Source of the DNA: CALXZG01 sp034184445
GTDB lineage: Bacteria; Pseudomonadota; Alphaproteobacteria; CAAHEQ01; UBA3637
Direction: 5' to 3'
NCBI GenBank assembly: GCA_034184445.1
Contig: JAXFZX010000101.1
Location: 1-5,305 of the forward strand
Length of the DNA: 5,305 nt
Of the stretch, positions 1 to 5,305 are shown one piece after another; within the stretch, counting starts at the first letter, position 1; every line of letters starts with the position of its first letter. Both the position numbers and the translations under genes were made by a program. Under the pieces are notes generated by a model. That model was given only the letters and a program-made list of their open reading frames with translations, had not been told where the DNA came from and ran no database searches.

Positions 1-170
1 AAAATGCTTTTCGGGTAGTTTGTTCAAACACGATTAAAGGGAAAAACATCCTTCTGATTGACGATGTAATGACCACCGGTGCCACAGTATCAGAATGCGC
101 CAAAGTATTAAAAAAAGCAGGCGCAAGAAAAGTTAAAGTAATAACACTATATCGTGTTATAAAATTATGA
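1..170 (+). CDS. comF: ComF-family phosphoribosyltransferase, C-terminal fragment (5' end outside window)
   Basis: Partial gene: frame 3 is open from the window edge and gives 55 residues before TGA at 168-170. The fragment carries the type I phosphoribosyltransferase PRPP-binding signature ILLIDDVMTTGAT: two acidic residues followed by the TTGAT loop that grips the phosphate and ribose of PRPP. After it come a short helix (SECAKVLKKAGA) and a final strand (VKVITLYRV). That ending is typical of ComF/GntX proteins, which normally have about 200-250 residues, so roughly three quarters of the protein is missing. ComF proteins are linked to DNA uptake in competent bacteria, but their substrate in most proteobacteria is not established. 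Another small PRTase such as Apt is possible; the VMTTGAT wording and the short tail after it favour ComF. The stop overlaps the convergent mutT stop by 6 bp. Confidence 0.8.
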   Translation, partial: NAFRVVCSNTIKGKNILLIDDVMTTGATVSECAKVLKKAGARKVKVITLYRVIKL

Positions 171-566
171 ATTTATTTTATTTTCTTGTTTTAATCTTTG
201 GACAAGAGGAACATCCGCCGGACAAAAATCATATCTATCCAATTCGGATTTTGTCACCCATGCAATTTGCTCATGTGCATCCAATTTTTCGGGGGTTGGA
301 TTATCACAAGTCGCCCAATAAGTGTCAAAATGAAATTCATCAAGGCCAGGATATGTGTAATTCATTTCACACAGGTATTCCCCTACATGGACAGGCATAC
401 CCAATTCTTCCATAAACTCACGCCGAATACAATCAGGGGCAGATTCGTTCTCCTCTATTTTACCACCGGGGAATTCCCAAAGCCCACCTTGCTTCATTGT
501 TTTTTTGCGTTGAGCAATTAAAATTTTACCATTATGCACCACAACGGCCATTCCTATTTTTTTCAT
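165..566 (-). CDS. mutT: MutT-type Nudix hydrolase (probable 8-oxo-dGTP diphosphatase)
   Basis: A 133-aa protein, the usual size for MutT. The complete Nudix box lies at residues 35-57 (G-x5-E-x7-REF-M-EE-L-GM), with all metal-binding glutamates present (E50, E53, E54). It is preceded by the family's GGLWEFPGGK segment (27-36), and an N-terminal strand (MAVVVHNGKILIAQR) matches the MutT opening. The C-terminal DAHEQIAWVTKSEL and the following DFCPADVPLV resemble the MutT ending that contacts the nucleotide. The expected role is hydrolysis of 8-oxo-dGTP to the monophosphate in the cytoplasm, which prevents A:T to C:G transversions. The ATG at 566 is supported by the SD AAAGGAG (580-574), 7 nt upstream. 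The gene lies 82 bp downstream of the coupling-protein gene on the same strand and has a candidate promoter of its own. A different Nudix substrate cannot be excluded from sequence alone. Confidence 0.92.
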   Translation of the reverse strand: MKKIGMAVVVHNGKILIAQRKKTMKQGGLWEFPGGKIEENESAPDCIRREFMEELGMPVHVGEYLCEMNYTYPGLDEFHFDTYWATCDNPTPEKLDAHEQIAWVTKSELDRYDFCPADVPLVQRLKQENKINS

Positions 567-572
567 CTACAC

Positions 573-588
573 TCTCCTTTCGAGGAGA
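573..588 (-). promoter_or_regulatory. Small hairpin enclosing the mutT Shine-Dalgarno
   Basis: On the minus strand TCTCCT (588-583), loop CGAA, AGGAGA (578-573) forms a perfect 6-bp stem with a 4-nt loop. The 3' arm is the core of the mutT ribosome-binding site, and the 5' arm is an anti-SD. The structure is visible in the sequence; that it represses translation is inferred. Confidence 0.4.
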
Positions 589-617
589 ATTATATCAGAT
601 TAAAAAACGGAATGCAA
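589..617 (-). promoter_or_regulatory. Candidate sigma-70 promoter for mutT
   Basis: On the minus strand a perfect -10 TATAAT (594-589) is preceded by a 17-nt spacer and a partial -35 TTGCAT (617-612, three of six consensus bases). The predicted +1 is near 582, giving a leader of about 16 nt that contains the SD. It lies in the 82-bp gap after the coupling-protein stop, so mutT may be transcribed alone as well as by read-through. Confidence 0.5.
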
Positions 618-648
618 CCACTATCCGATAAAATTATGACACCTTCCT

Positions 649-2850
649 TTATCCCCCGATTTGAACGGCAGAAACGGCTTGAACAACTGATTCATCGTGA
701 ACAATATCATCGGGCATCTTAGGAGCTGGTGGAATTTGTGTCATTTCTTTATAAGGAGACACCTTATAACATAATGGCGTATCTGCCCGAATGGGGTGAC
801 GCAAATGCCCCAAATACAAAACAAGTTGCTTATTGATCGCCATAGACAAAATACCGGCCCCACCAATAACGGAGTCTGATTGTATCTTAATTTTGTGGGA
901 TCGTTCATGATAAAAATTAAAGAGTCCTTTTTTCATTTTACCGCCACCCCAAAAAGGGCCAAGAAGACTAACATCACTGCTATAAGAATGGACGACTTTG
1001 GTTAATGAGGGCAACCCTTTTAAAAGCGGATTACGTGTTTCGGGGTTGTTTTGACGCTTAATAATCTTAACGGCGGAAGAAGACAAGATGACATCAGTCG
1101 TTTCTTGTCCATATTTAGAGGAAATTTGATGCCAATCTTGAACAGAAACCAAAAACATATTTTGCTTTGATCGCCCAAACACAATTCCGTCCGAAATGCT
1201 TTGAAGCGAAGGCATATGTTGAAATTCATCTAAAATAAATGCCATCGGGAAAGGGCCTACCTTGCCATCATTGGGACCGTGTTCCATCACATATCCGGTC
1301 GCCATATTGATGAATAGGGTACTAAGAAGTATAGAGGAATTTAAATCTTCATACGGCACAGACATATAGATTGTGACAGGCATATATTCCCCTGTTTCAG
1401 GATCTTTCATTCCACGCAGTTGATCATAGTCAAAATCATTCATGCTGGTTCTGGTGCGAACGGCAGCGTTTTTAAAAAGATTGATCCCTGACAAAGCCAT
1501 TGATATCACAGAGCCCCGTTGTTTATCCGGAAGGCTTGATACCTGATTCAGTTCCAAAAGTGTTCGACGTCCATATCCATAATAGGCCGTTTCTAAAACA
1601 ATATCATCCAATAATATTTTCCATGCATCCGTCATCATGACACTAGGATCACCCATACGGCGACGTTCTGCTAATTGTTCGTTAATCATAATTTGGGAAT
1701 TCGTAATAATATCCAATAGCATGGCAAAACAAGCATCTTGAACGCCTTGCCAATTTTGCGGCAACGGATCCCATCGCCCTATTGGGAGGTAATTTTGAAG
1801 GGTTATCTTTTTATCTTCGGCATTTTTTATGGCGGTCACAACCTCAGGGAAATCACGCATAGAACGATAGTAGGAAAGTAAAACTTCATAATCTTCATCA
1901 TCTAGTCCTCCCTTTTGCAGGCGAGAAATAAAATAATCGTTAGCGTTGGCTTGTTCCACTTTACCGCAAAGATATCCCGTGAGTCCCGTCAGGCATCCCC
2001 TGCCCGCTTTTGTCCAATAAGGATCAGCACCCGTTGGACCATCGGGAATTAAAAATGAAATTAGAGTGTCAATATAGCCTTCACGACCAGCATGTAAGGG
2101 GGGTAAATTACCGCCACCAATCGGATTCCAAGATGGCCAATGTATTCCTTTTTGTGGTTCGTCAACTCCTGCCCAATTCATCATAAAAACGGGGCCTAAT
2201 TCGGCGCGATGGCCACTCGTGAGTTTAGCCAATTCTCCCTTGGGGTCATTGATAATTAAACACGCATTATCCATTTCTAAAATAGCCGGTACCACAACTC
2301 CCAATGTTTTACCGGAGCCCGGCATACCGATACAAAAAACAGAACGTGTATCAGGTAATTTTAACTTTTTCTTTTTAGGGCCAAATGTTCCCAAAAATAA
2401 ATATTTACCATCATAAAGCCCCATTTTCTGAATTTCGTCATCACGAGCCTCATGACCGGAACCGAATGTTTGATCTTGAAAAGTATGAGGATTCAAAATA
2501 AATAGCCATAATTCATACATAAAAAAGAAAAATGTTGGAATAAGCGGCAATTTCCATGCAAAAAAACTACTCCATTTATAATGAAGCGGTTCATGGAAAA
2601 GATAGTCATAAAACCAGTGCCAACCGGCTTGCAAAGGCCAGAAAAAATGCCCTGATAATGTCTTACCCCAAAAAGACAAATAGCTATTCCACAAAGAATA
2701 TTGATATGTCGGCATTAACCAATTTGACACAGGGAGGAAAAATAAATAGCAAGCCCACAAAATCATAAAACCGATTAGAGCACGCCACCACCACCATTTC
2801 AAGGCGTTCCGGCGTGCAAGATACTTGCTATCAAAAAAATCAAAAAACAT
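649..2850 (-). CDS. VirD4/TraG-family type IV secretion coupling protein (T4CP ATPase)
   Basis: A 733-aa inner-membrane ATPase that would recruit DNA or protein substrates to a type IV secretion channel. The N-terminus has a basic/tryptophan-rich patch (residues 13-23) and two likely membrane helices, about 24-46 and 101-120, the usual T4CP topology. Next come the VirD4-like motif SGHEARDDEI (131-140), Walker A GMPGSGKT (175-182, K181), NDPKGEL (201-207), a long helical region matching the position of the all-alpha domain (about 270-450), Walker B MAFILDEF (536-543, D541/E542), and a downstream sensor-like SVQDWHQI (569-576, Q571). Both nucleotide-binding motifs look intact, so the protein should be active. 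The ATG at 2850 has an AGGA (2860-2857) 6 nt upstream and lies one base after the stop of the pentapeptide gene, which implies translational coupling. No relaxase, VirB or Dot/Icm channel gene is in view. A DotL/IcmO-type coupling protein is an alternative subfamily, so no specific symbol is given. Confidence 0.9.
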   Translation of the reverse strand: MFFDFFDSKYLARRNALKWWWWRALIGFMILWACYLFFLPVSNWLMPTYQYSLWNSYLSFWGKTLSGHFFWPLQAGWHWFYDYLFHEPLHYKWSSFFAWKLPLIPTFFFFMYELWLFILNPHTFQDQTFGSGHEARDDEIQKMGLYDGKYLFLGTFGPKKKKLKLPDTRSVFCIGMPGSGKTLGVVVPAILEMDNACLIINDPKGELAKLTSGHRAELGPVFMMNWAGVDEPQKGIHWPSWNPIGGGNLPPLHAGREGYIDTLISFLIPDGPTGADPYWTKAGRGCLTGLTGYLCGKVEQANANDYFISRLQKGGLDDEDYEVLLSYYRSMRDFPEVVTAIKNAEDKKITLQNYLPIGRWDPLPQNWQGVQDACFAMLLDIITNSQIMINEQLAERRRMGDPSVMMTDAWKILLDDIVLETAYYGYGRRTLLELNQVSSLPDKQRGSVISMALSGINLFKNAAVRTRTSMNDFDYDQLRGMKDPETGEYMPVTIYMSVPYEDLNSSILLSTLFINMATGYVMEHGPNDGKVGPFPMAFILDEFQHMPSLQSISDGIVFGRSKQNMFLVSVQDWHQISSKYGQETTDVILSSSAVKIIKRQNNPETRNPLLKGLPSLTKVVHSYSSDVSLLGPFWGGGKMKKGLFNFYHERSHKIKIQSDSVIGGAGILSMAINKQLVLYLGHLRHPIRADTPLCYKVSPYKEMTQIPPAPKMPDDIVHDESVVQAVSAVQIGG

Positions 2851-2851
2851 A

Positions 2852-3847
2852 TCAGGTCCTATTCTTATTTTTCTTTTCTTTTCGGGTTTGTGGGCGAATT
2901 TGTTCGTGAATCAAACGGGGTTTAGGAACAGTATCAGTCATTGACAGGGCATTGTTTGTTTCTTCAATCGGTGTTTTCTTAACCGGGTTTGGAAACACCG
3001 TTTCCGTTTGTTCAAATTCATCTTTTTTTAACCGCGGACGCATAAGATGTCGGGACTTAACCGACATAACTTCAAGTTGTTTTTGTGCATAATTTTCTAA
3101 TTCTAACCGTTTGGATTTTAATGTCTTTACAGTTTCTTCTTTTAATTTTTTCTCCTGCAATTTTTCTACATTCATTAAATCTTTTTGCCAGTGCTCCATG
3201 CTGAGTTTTTGAAGAGGATTGATATACACCCCACGCAGATTAACCCCCTCTAAATTAAATGAAGATAAGTCAAGATCAGATAAATCCACATGCGTTAAAT
3301 CAAGTCGCCGAAGGTCTAAGCACATCAGTTCTGAACGTGTCAGACAGTGGATATCAATTTCACCGGATTCTAATTTTTGAATCAAAATTTCCATAACGGA
3401 TAGGCGATTTGAAAAATCAGCATCAGCCGTTGTATTTTGAGTTTTAAGCCGGCGCAAAAATGTCCTGGAAAAATCAGCACCTGTTAAAACGGCTTCGGAC
3501 AGATCGGTATCTTCAAAATAGGCCTCGGTAAAATCACAATCGGTAAAATCGGCTCCACAGGCATTTGTTTGATAAAAAATAGCCCCTTTAAACGATGCCC
3601 CCTTAAAATGGCCACCAGATAAATCGGCGCCCTTTAAGTTAATACCGGAAAAATCCTGACCGGATAAATCACGGCCGGCACGAATATCCTCTACCAACTT
3701 TACCGCCCGTGCGTCGGAATGATAGTCATTTCGTTTAGAGGGAAGCACATAGTCTTCGGCATCTAAACCAAGGGAAAAGTATATCATATCCTTTTCGGAG
3801 ACCTTAGTGTTGGCTAATTTCATTTGTGGTCGTTTAATCTCTGTCAT
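2852..3847 (-). CDS. Pentapeptide-repeat protein with coiled coil and basic tail, coupled to the T4CP gene
   Basis: A 331-aa protein from the ATG at 3847. A GTG at 3865 is in frame, but it lies upstream of the -10 box, so the ATG is preferred. Residues 60-134 are 15 consecutive pentapeptides of the A(D/N)Lxx type (for example DLSGQ, DFSGI, NLKGA). Residues 178-207 are six more (DLRRL to NLRGV). Known pentapeptide repeats fold as a right-handed quadrilateral beta-helix, so about 3.75 and 1.5 turns are expected. Each block is preceded by a predicted helix (about 48-59 and 150-163). Residues about 223-262 are rich in K, E and L and look like a coiled coil. The tail (263-331) is hydrophilic, basic and Pro/Thr-rich, and ends in a run of lysines. 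No signal peptide or membrane helix is visible. There is no SD, which fits a leaderless transcript. The function is unknown; an adaptor, scaffold or exported substrate of the neighbouring T4CP is an inference from coupling alone. Confidence 0.85.
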   Translation of the reverse strand: MTEIKRPQMKLANTKVSEKDMIYFSLGLDAEDYVLPSKRNDYHSDARAVKLVEDIRAGRDLSGQDFSGINLKGADLSGGHFKGASFKGAIFYQTNACGADFTDCDFTEAYFEDTDLSEAVLTGADFSRTFLRRLKTQNTTADADFSNRLSVMEILIQKLESGEIDIHCLTRSELMCLDLRRLDLTHVDLSDLDLSSFNLEGVNLRGVYINPLQKLSMEHWQKDLMNVEKLQEKKLKEETVKTLKSKRLELENYAQKQLEVMSVKSRHLMRPRLKKDEFEQTETVFPNPVKKTPIEETNNALSMTDTVPKPRLIHEQIRPQTRKEKKNKNRT

Positions 3848-3853
3848 AAGGGT

Positions 3854-3862
3854 ATTATAACA
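3854..3862 (-). promoter_or_regulatory. Extended -10 promoter of the pentapeptide/T4CP operon, +1 at the start codon
   Basis: On the minus strand TGT plus TATAAT (3862-3854) is a perfect -10 with an extended TGn element. No good -35 is visible: at 17 nt spacing the hexamer is ATTTCT. The extended -10 would compensate for this. Exactly six bases (ACCCTT) separate the hexamer from the A of ATG at 3847, so the predicted +1 is the start codon itself. Confidence 0.6.
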
Positions 3863-3891
3863 CACTTTTTTAAAAAAGAAATAAAAAAAGA

Positions 3892-3920
3892 GTGACTTTT
3901 TATTTTATTTGCGTTATAAG
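3892..3920 (+). promoter_or_regulatory. Sigma-70-type promoter of the lspA operon, near-zero leader
   Basis: -35 GTGACT (3892-3897, four of six consensus bases), an exact 17-nt spacer, and -10 TATAAG (3915-3920, five of six). The predicted +1 falls at about 3926-3928, coinciding with the ATG of lspA at 3928. An overlapping alternative -10 GATAAT (3920-3925) would place +1 inside the gene, so it is less likely for this start. Confidence 0.55.
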
Positions 3921-3927
3921 ATAATGC

Positions 3928-4380
3928 ATGATTTATTTATGGTCCTTTTTGGTAATTTTATTTGATCAATTATCCAAAATCATTGTTTTGGATAAATGTG
4001 TTGAGCATGAAATAGTGCCGATTTGCCCCTTGTTTAATTTGTTCTTAACTTTCAATAAAGGGGTCAGTTTTTCACTCTTTTCCAGCGATTCGCCCTATGC
4101 ACCGGCGGCACTATCGGCTTTTGCACTTTTGGTGGCGGGACTTTTGATTTATTGGATACGGAAAGAAAAAAACAAGGGGGCTCGGTTGGGGTTGGCCCTT
4201 ATCCTAGGGGGGGCAATCGGAAATGTAATTGACCGAATCCGATTCGGAGCGGTGGTGGACTTTTTGGATTTCTATGTCGGGGAGTATCACTGGCCGGCAT
4301 TTAATATCGCGGATAGCGCCATTTGTATCGGTGTGCTTATTTTACTTATCGCTTCATTTAAAAAAGGAGAGAAAAAATGA
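3928..4380 (+). CDS. lspA: Lipoprotein signal peptidase (signal peptidase II)
   Basis: A 150-aa inner-membrane aspartyl protease that cleaves diacylglyceryl-modified prolipoproteins before the lipobox cysteine. All family blocks are present: FDQLSK (12-17), FNKGVSFSLF (42-51), GGAIGNVIDR (94-103), VVDFLDF (109-115) and FNIADS (125-130). By the 18-residue spacing known from solved LspA structures, D111 and D129 should be the catalytic pair; N99, D102 and N126 are the other conserved polar residues. Four hydrophobic membrane segments fit the expected topology (about 1-21, 57-77, 88-103 and 131-145). No SD precedes the ATG at 3928, and the promoter predicts a start of transcription there. The final ATGA overlaps the start of a lipoprotein gene, itself a likely LspA substrate. 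The length is slightly under the usual 160-170 because the N-terminus is short. Confidence 0.95.
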   Translation: MIYLWSFLVILFDQLSKIIVLDKCVEHEIVPICPLFNLFLTFNKGVSFSLFSSDSPYAPAALSAFALLVAGLLIYWIRKEKNKGARLGLALILGGAIGNVIDRIRFGAVVDFLDFYVGEYHWPAFNIADSAICIGVLILLIASFKKGEKK

Positions 4381-4544
4381 AAAAAGTTGCAATAATGATT
4401 TTGTTGTGTTGTTCGGTTGTGGCGTGTAGCGGGGTTAAAAAACCGCCCCTGTCCCCCACGCAAGTTGTGGACGGGAAATCCATTATCATTCCACCCGAAT
4501 TTGATGTGGTGCCGGATGAAGAGCAAGAGGAAAAGAAAAAATAG
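4377..4544 (+). CDS. Small lipoprotein with a DUF3035/BamF-like motif
   Basis: A 55-aa protein starting in the ATGA overlap with the lspA stop, with a strong SD AAGGAGA (4364-4370) 6 nt upstream. It has a short lipoprotein signal: MKK, a hydrophobic stretch, then the lipobox VVAC with C17 as the lipidated residue. The residue after the cysteine is serine rather than aspartate, so export to the outer membrane is expected if Lol rules apply. The mature part is only 39 residues, with KKPPLSP, then IIIPPEFDVVP, ending in an acidic/lysine tail (DEEQEEKKK). The IPPEF-x-x-x-P wording resembles the core of the DUF3035 lipoproteins that follow lspA in Alphaproteobacteria, some described as BamF of the outer-membrane assembly complex. 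This protein is much shorter than those, so it is either a reduced version or an unrelated small lipoprotein. An LptM-like lipoprotein is another option. Lipoprotein status is secure; the family is tentative. Confidence 0.8.
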   Translation: MKKVAIMILLCCSVVACSGVKKPPLSPTQVVDGKSIIIPPEFDVVPDEEQEEKKK

Positions 4545-4552
4545 GAGATATT

Positions 4553-4933
4553 ATGCGCTTTTTACTGACATTATGTCTGAGTCTGATATTAATTTCTTTT
4601 TCCATCGTACTTATGCCAATACAGGTTCTAGTGGTAATAGGTTATACGCATACGCTTTGGGAAGTCATCCTAAAAATAATTATCTTATTAGCGAGTGGGT
4701 TTCTTTGGTTTTTATCGATATGGGCAGTCTGTCATTTATGGAAACCATATATAGATAAAATGAGAGAAAATTCTCTGGTCGCTAAAATTAAAGAAAATTC
4801 AGCAATTAAGAGCACTAACACATTCTCTCAAAAACATCCTTTATTACTTATTATAATAATACTTTTCAGCATACCCTTTGTGATCGGGGGAGTTTTGACT
4901 TGTTTGGATTTAATTTTTATTAAGTGGAGATAA
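4553..4933 (+). CDS. Membrane protein of unknown function (three or four helices)
   Basis: A 126-aa protein with no recognised family. The ATG at 4553 follows AGGAGA (4543-4548), which overlaps the stop of the lipoprotein gene; the gap is 8 bp, so it is co-transcribed. Hydrophobic segments lie at about 3-30 (possibly one long or two short helices), 36-63 and 96-120. Between the second and third is a charged loop (64-95) containing two similar short segments, RENS and KENS, with lysines. No catalytic motif is seen. Base composition stands out: 4801-4860 is about 25% GC, whereas 4201-4260 in lspA is about 55%. Codons such as ATA and TTA are frequent. This suggests either weak constraint or a later insertion between the lipoprotein gene and pgi. 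Confidence 0.7.
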   Translation: MRFLLTLCLSLILISFSIVLMPIQVLVVIGYTHTLWEVILKIIILLASGFLWFLSIWAVCHLWKPYIDKMRENSLVAKIKENSAIKSTNTFSQKHPLLLIIIILFSIPFVIGGVLTCLDLIFIKWR

Positions 4934-4936
4934 ATA

Positions 4937-5305
4937 ATGAAAGAAATTTATACACAATTACAAAAACATAGTTATGTTATTAAAAGTTTAACTTTAAGAG
5001 AATTGTTTGCCAAAAATCCTAATCGGTTTGAGGATTTTCATGTTGATTGGCAGGACTTTTTGTTTGATTATTCCAAAAATAATGTGACGGAAGAAACAAT
5101 GGATTTGCTTGTCCGATTGGCAGAAGAATCCAATCTTGCACAAGCCATTCAAGATATGTTTATGGGCAAGCGCATTAACACCACGGAAAATCGGGCGGTT
5201 TTGCATACGGCCCTAAGGAATAGGGATAATCATCCGATTTATGTGGACGGCAAGGATGTTATGCCCGAAATTAATGCCGTTTTAAATCAAATGCATGATT
5301 TTTCA
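4937..5305 (+). CDS. pgi: Glucose-6-phosphate isomerase, N-terminal part (runs off window)
   Basis: The first 123 residues of a protein that is normally about 550 aa, open to the window edge. It interconverts glucose 6-phosphate and fructose 6-phosphate in the cytoplasm, in glycolysis and gluconeogenesis. The recognisable proteobacterial Pgi pattern is LRELFAKNPNRF (20-31), DYSKNNVTEET (44-54), LAQAIQDMFMGKRIN (67-81), TENRAVLHTALRNR (83-96) and VDGKDVMPEINAVL (103-116), collinear with the E. coli enzyme. The catalytic residues of the isomerase domain lie beyond the edge and cannot be checked. The ATG at 4937 has GGAGA (4926-4930) 6 nt upstream and is 3 bp after the previous stop, so pgi is probably read with the lspA operon, unless a promoter inside the preceding AT-rich gene also serves it. 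Confidence 0.95.
   Translation, partial: MKEIYTQLQKHSYVIKSLTLRELFAKNPNRFEDFHVDWQDFLFDYSKNNVTEETMDLLVRLAEESNLAQAIQDMFMGKRINTTENRAVLHTALRNRDNHPIYVDGKDVMPEINAVLNQMHDFS

Noticed and set aside
167..722. Plus-strand open frames at 167-415, 198-521 and 534-722
   Set aside because: They are antisense to mutT or the end of the T4CP gene, with no ribosome-binding site or family pattern.
2219..2768. Plus-strand open frames at 2219-2416 and 2556-2768 opposite the T4CP gene
   Set aside because: They have no SD, no recognisable motif, and lie entirely antisense to a gene with clear family motifs.
3460..3660. Apparent short DNA repeats built on AAATCGG/AAATCAG
   Set aside because: They are the codon-level echo of the pentapeptide repeats (DFT, DLS, DFS codons) and are irregular, so not a CRISPR array or an independent DNA repeat.
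3848..3865. GTG at 3865 as the start of the pentapeptide gene (six extra residues)
   Set aside because: It lies upstream of and overlapping the -10 TATAAT, has no SD, and the ATG at 3847 sits at the predicted +1.
3885..3901. Possible intrinsic terminator: AAAAAG, loop AGTGA, CTTTTT
   Set aside because: The stem is almost all A-T with one G-C pair, it lies between two divergent genes where no transcript should end, and the bases fit a -35 element better.
4229..4758. Alternative frames at 4229-4429 and 4417-4758 (+) and 4287-4526 (-)
   Set aside because: They overlap lspA, the lipoprotein gene and the membrane-protein gene, which have SD or family support; these frames have none.
4994..5206. 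Minus-strand open frame of 70 codons inside pgi
   Set aside because: It is antisense to a gene whose protein matches Pgi throughout this stretch.

Overview
The window looks like chromosomal DNA from a low-GC, probably host-associated alphaproteobacterium. This rests on three points: an lspA gene followed by a tiny lipoprotein with a motif like the lspA-linked DUF3035 (BamF-like) lipoproteins of Alphaproteobacteria, a proteobacterial-type glucose-6-phosphate isomerase, and a VirD4/TraG type IV coupling protein sitting among housekeeping genes, as happens where T4SS genes are scattered over the chromosome. The taxonomic call is an inference. No rRNA or tRNA is present to anchor it.

Layout. The 3' end of a ComF-family phosphoribosyltransferase gene (+, ends at 170) converges on and overlaps by 6 bp a mutT-type Nudix hydrolase gene (-, 165-566). 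Upstream of mutT on the same strand lie a 733-aa type IV secretion coupling ATPase (649-2850) and, one base further upstream, a pentapeptide-repeat/coiled-coil protein (2852-3847). These three minus-strand genes can be read as one unit, although mutT also has a plausible promoter of its own. An 80-bp AT-rich divergent region (3848-3927) separates this unit from a plus-strand operon: lspA (signal peptidase II), a 55-aa lipoprotein, a 126-aa membrane protein of unknown function, and pgi, which runs off the right edge.

How the genes work together. LspA cleaves prolipoproteins, and the gene overlapping its stop codon encodes a lipoprotein that would be an LspA substrate. The coupling ATPase would feed substrates to a type IV secretion channel that is not encoded here. 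The tightly coupled pentapeptide protein is the most interesting unknown: its position suggests that it works with, or is exported by, the coupling protein.

The most notable regulatory structure is the divergent region. Both outward promoters place their predicted +1 at or within about two bases of the first base of the start codon, and both genes lack a Shine-Dalgarno sequence. The downstream genes all have good ones. This points to a back-to-back pair of leaderless transcripts. No mobile-element ends, CRISPR arrays, tRNAs or convincing intrinsic terminators were seen.
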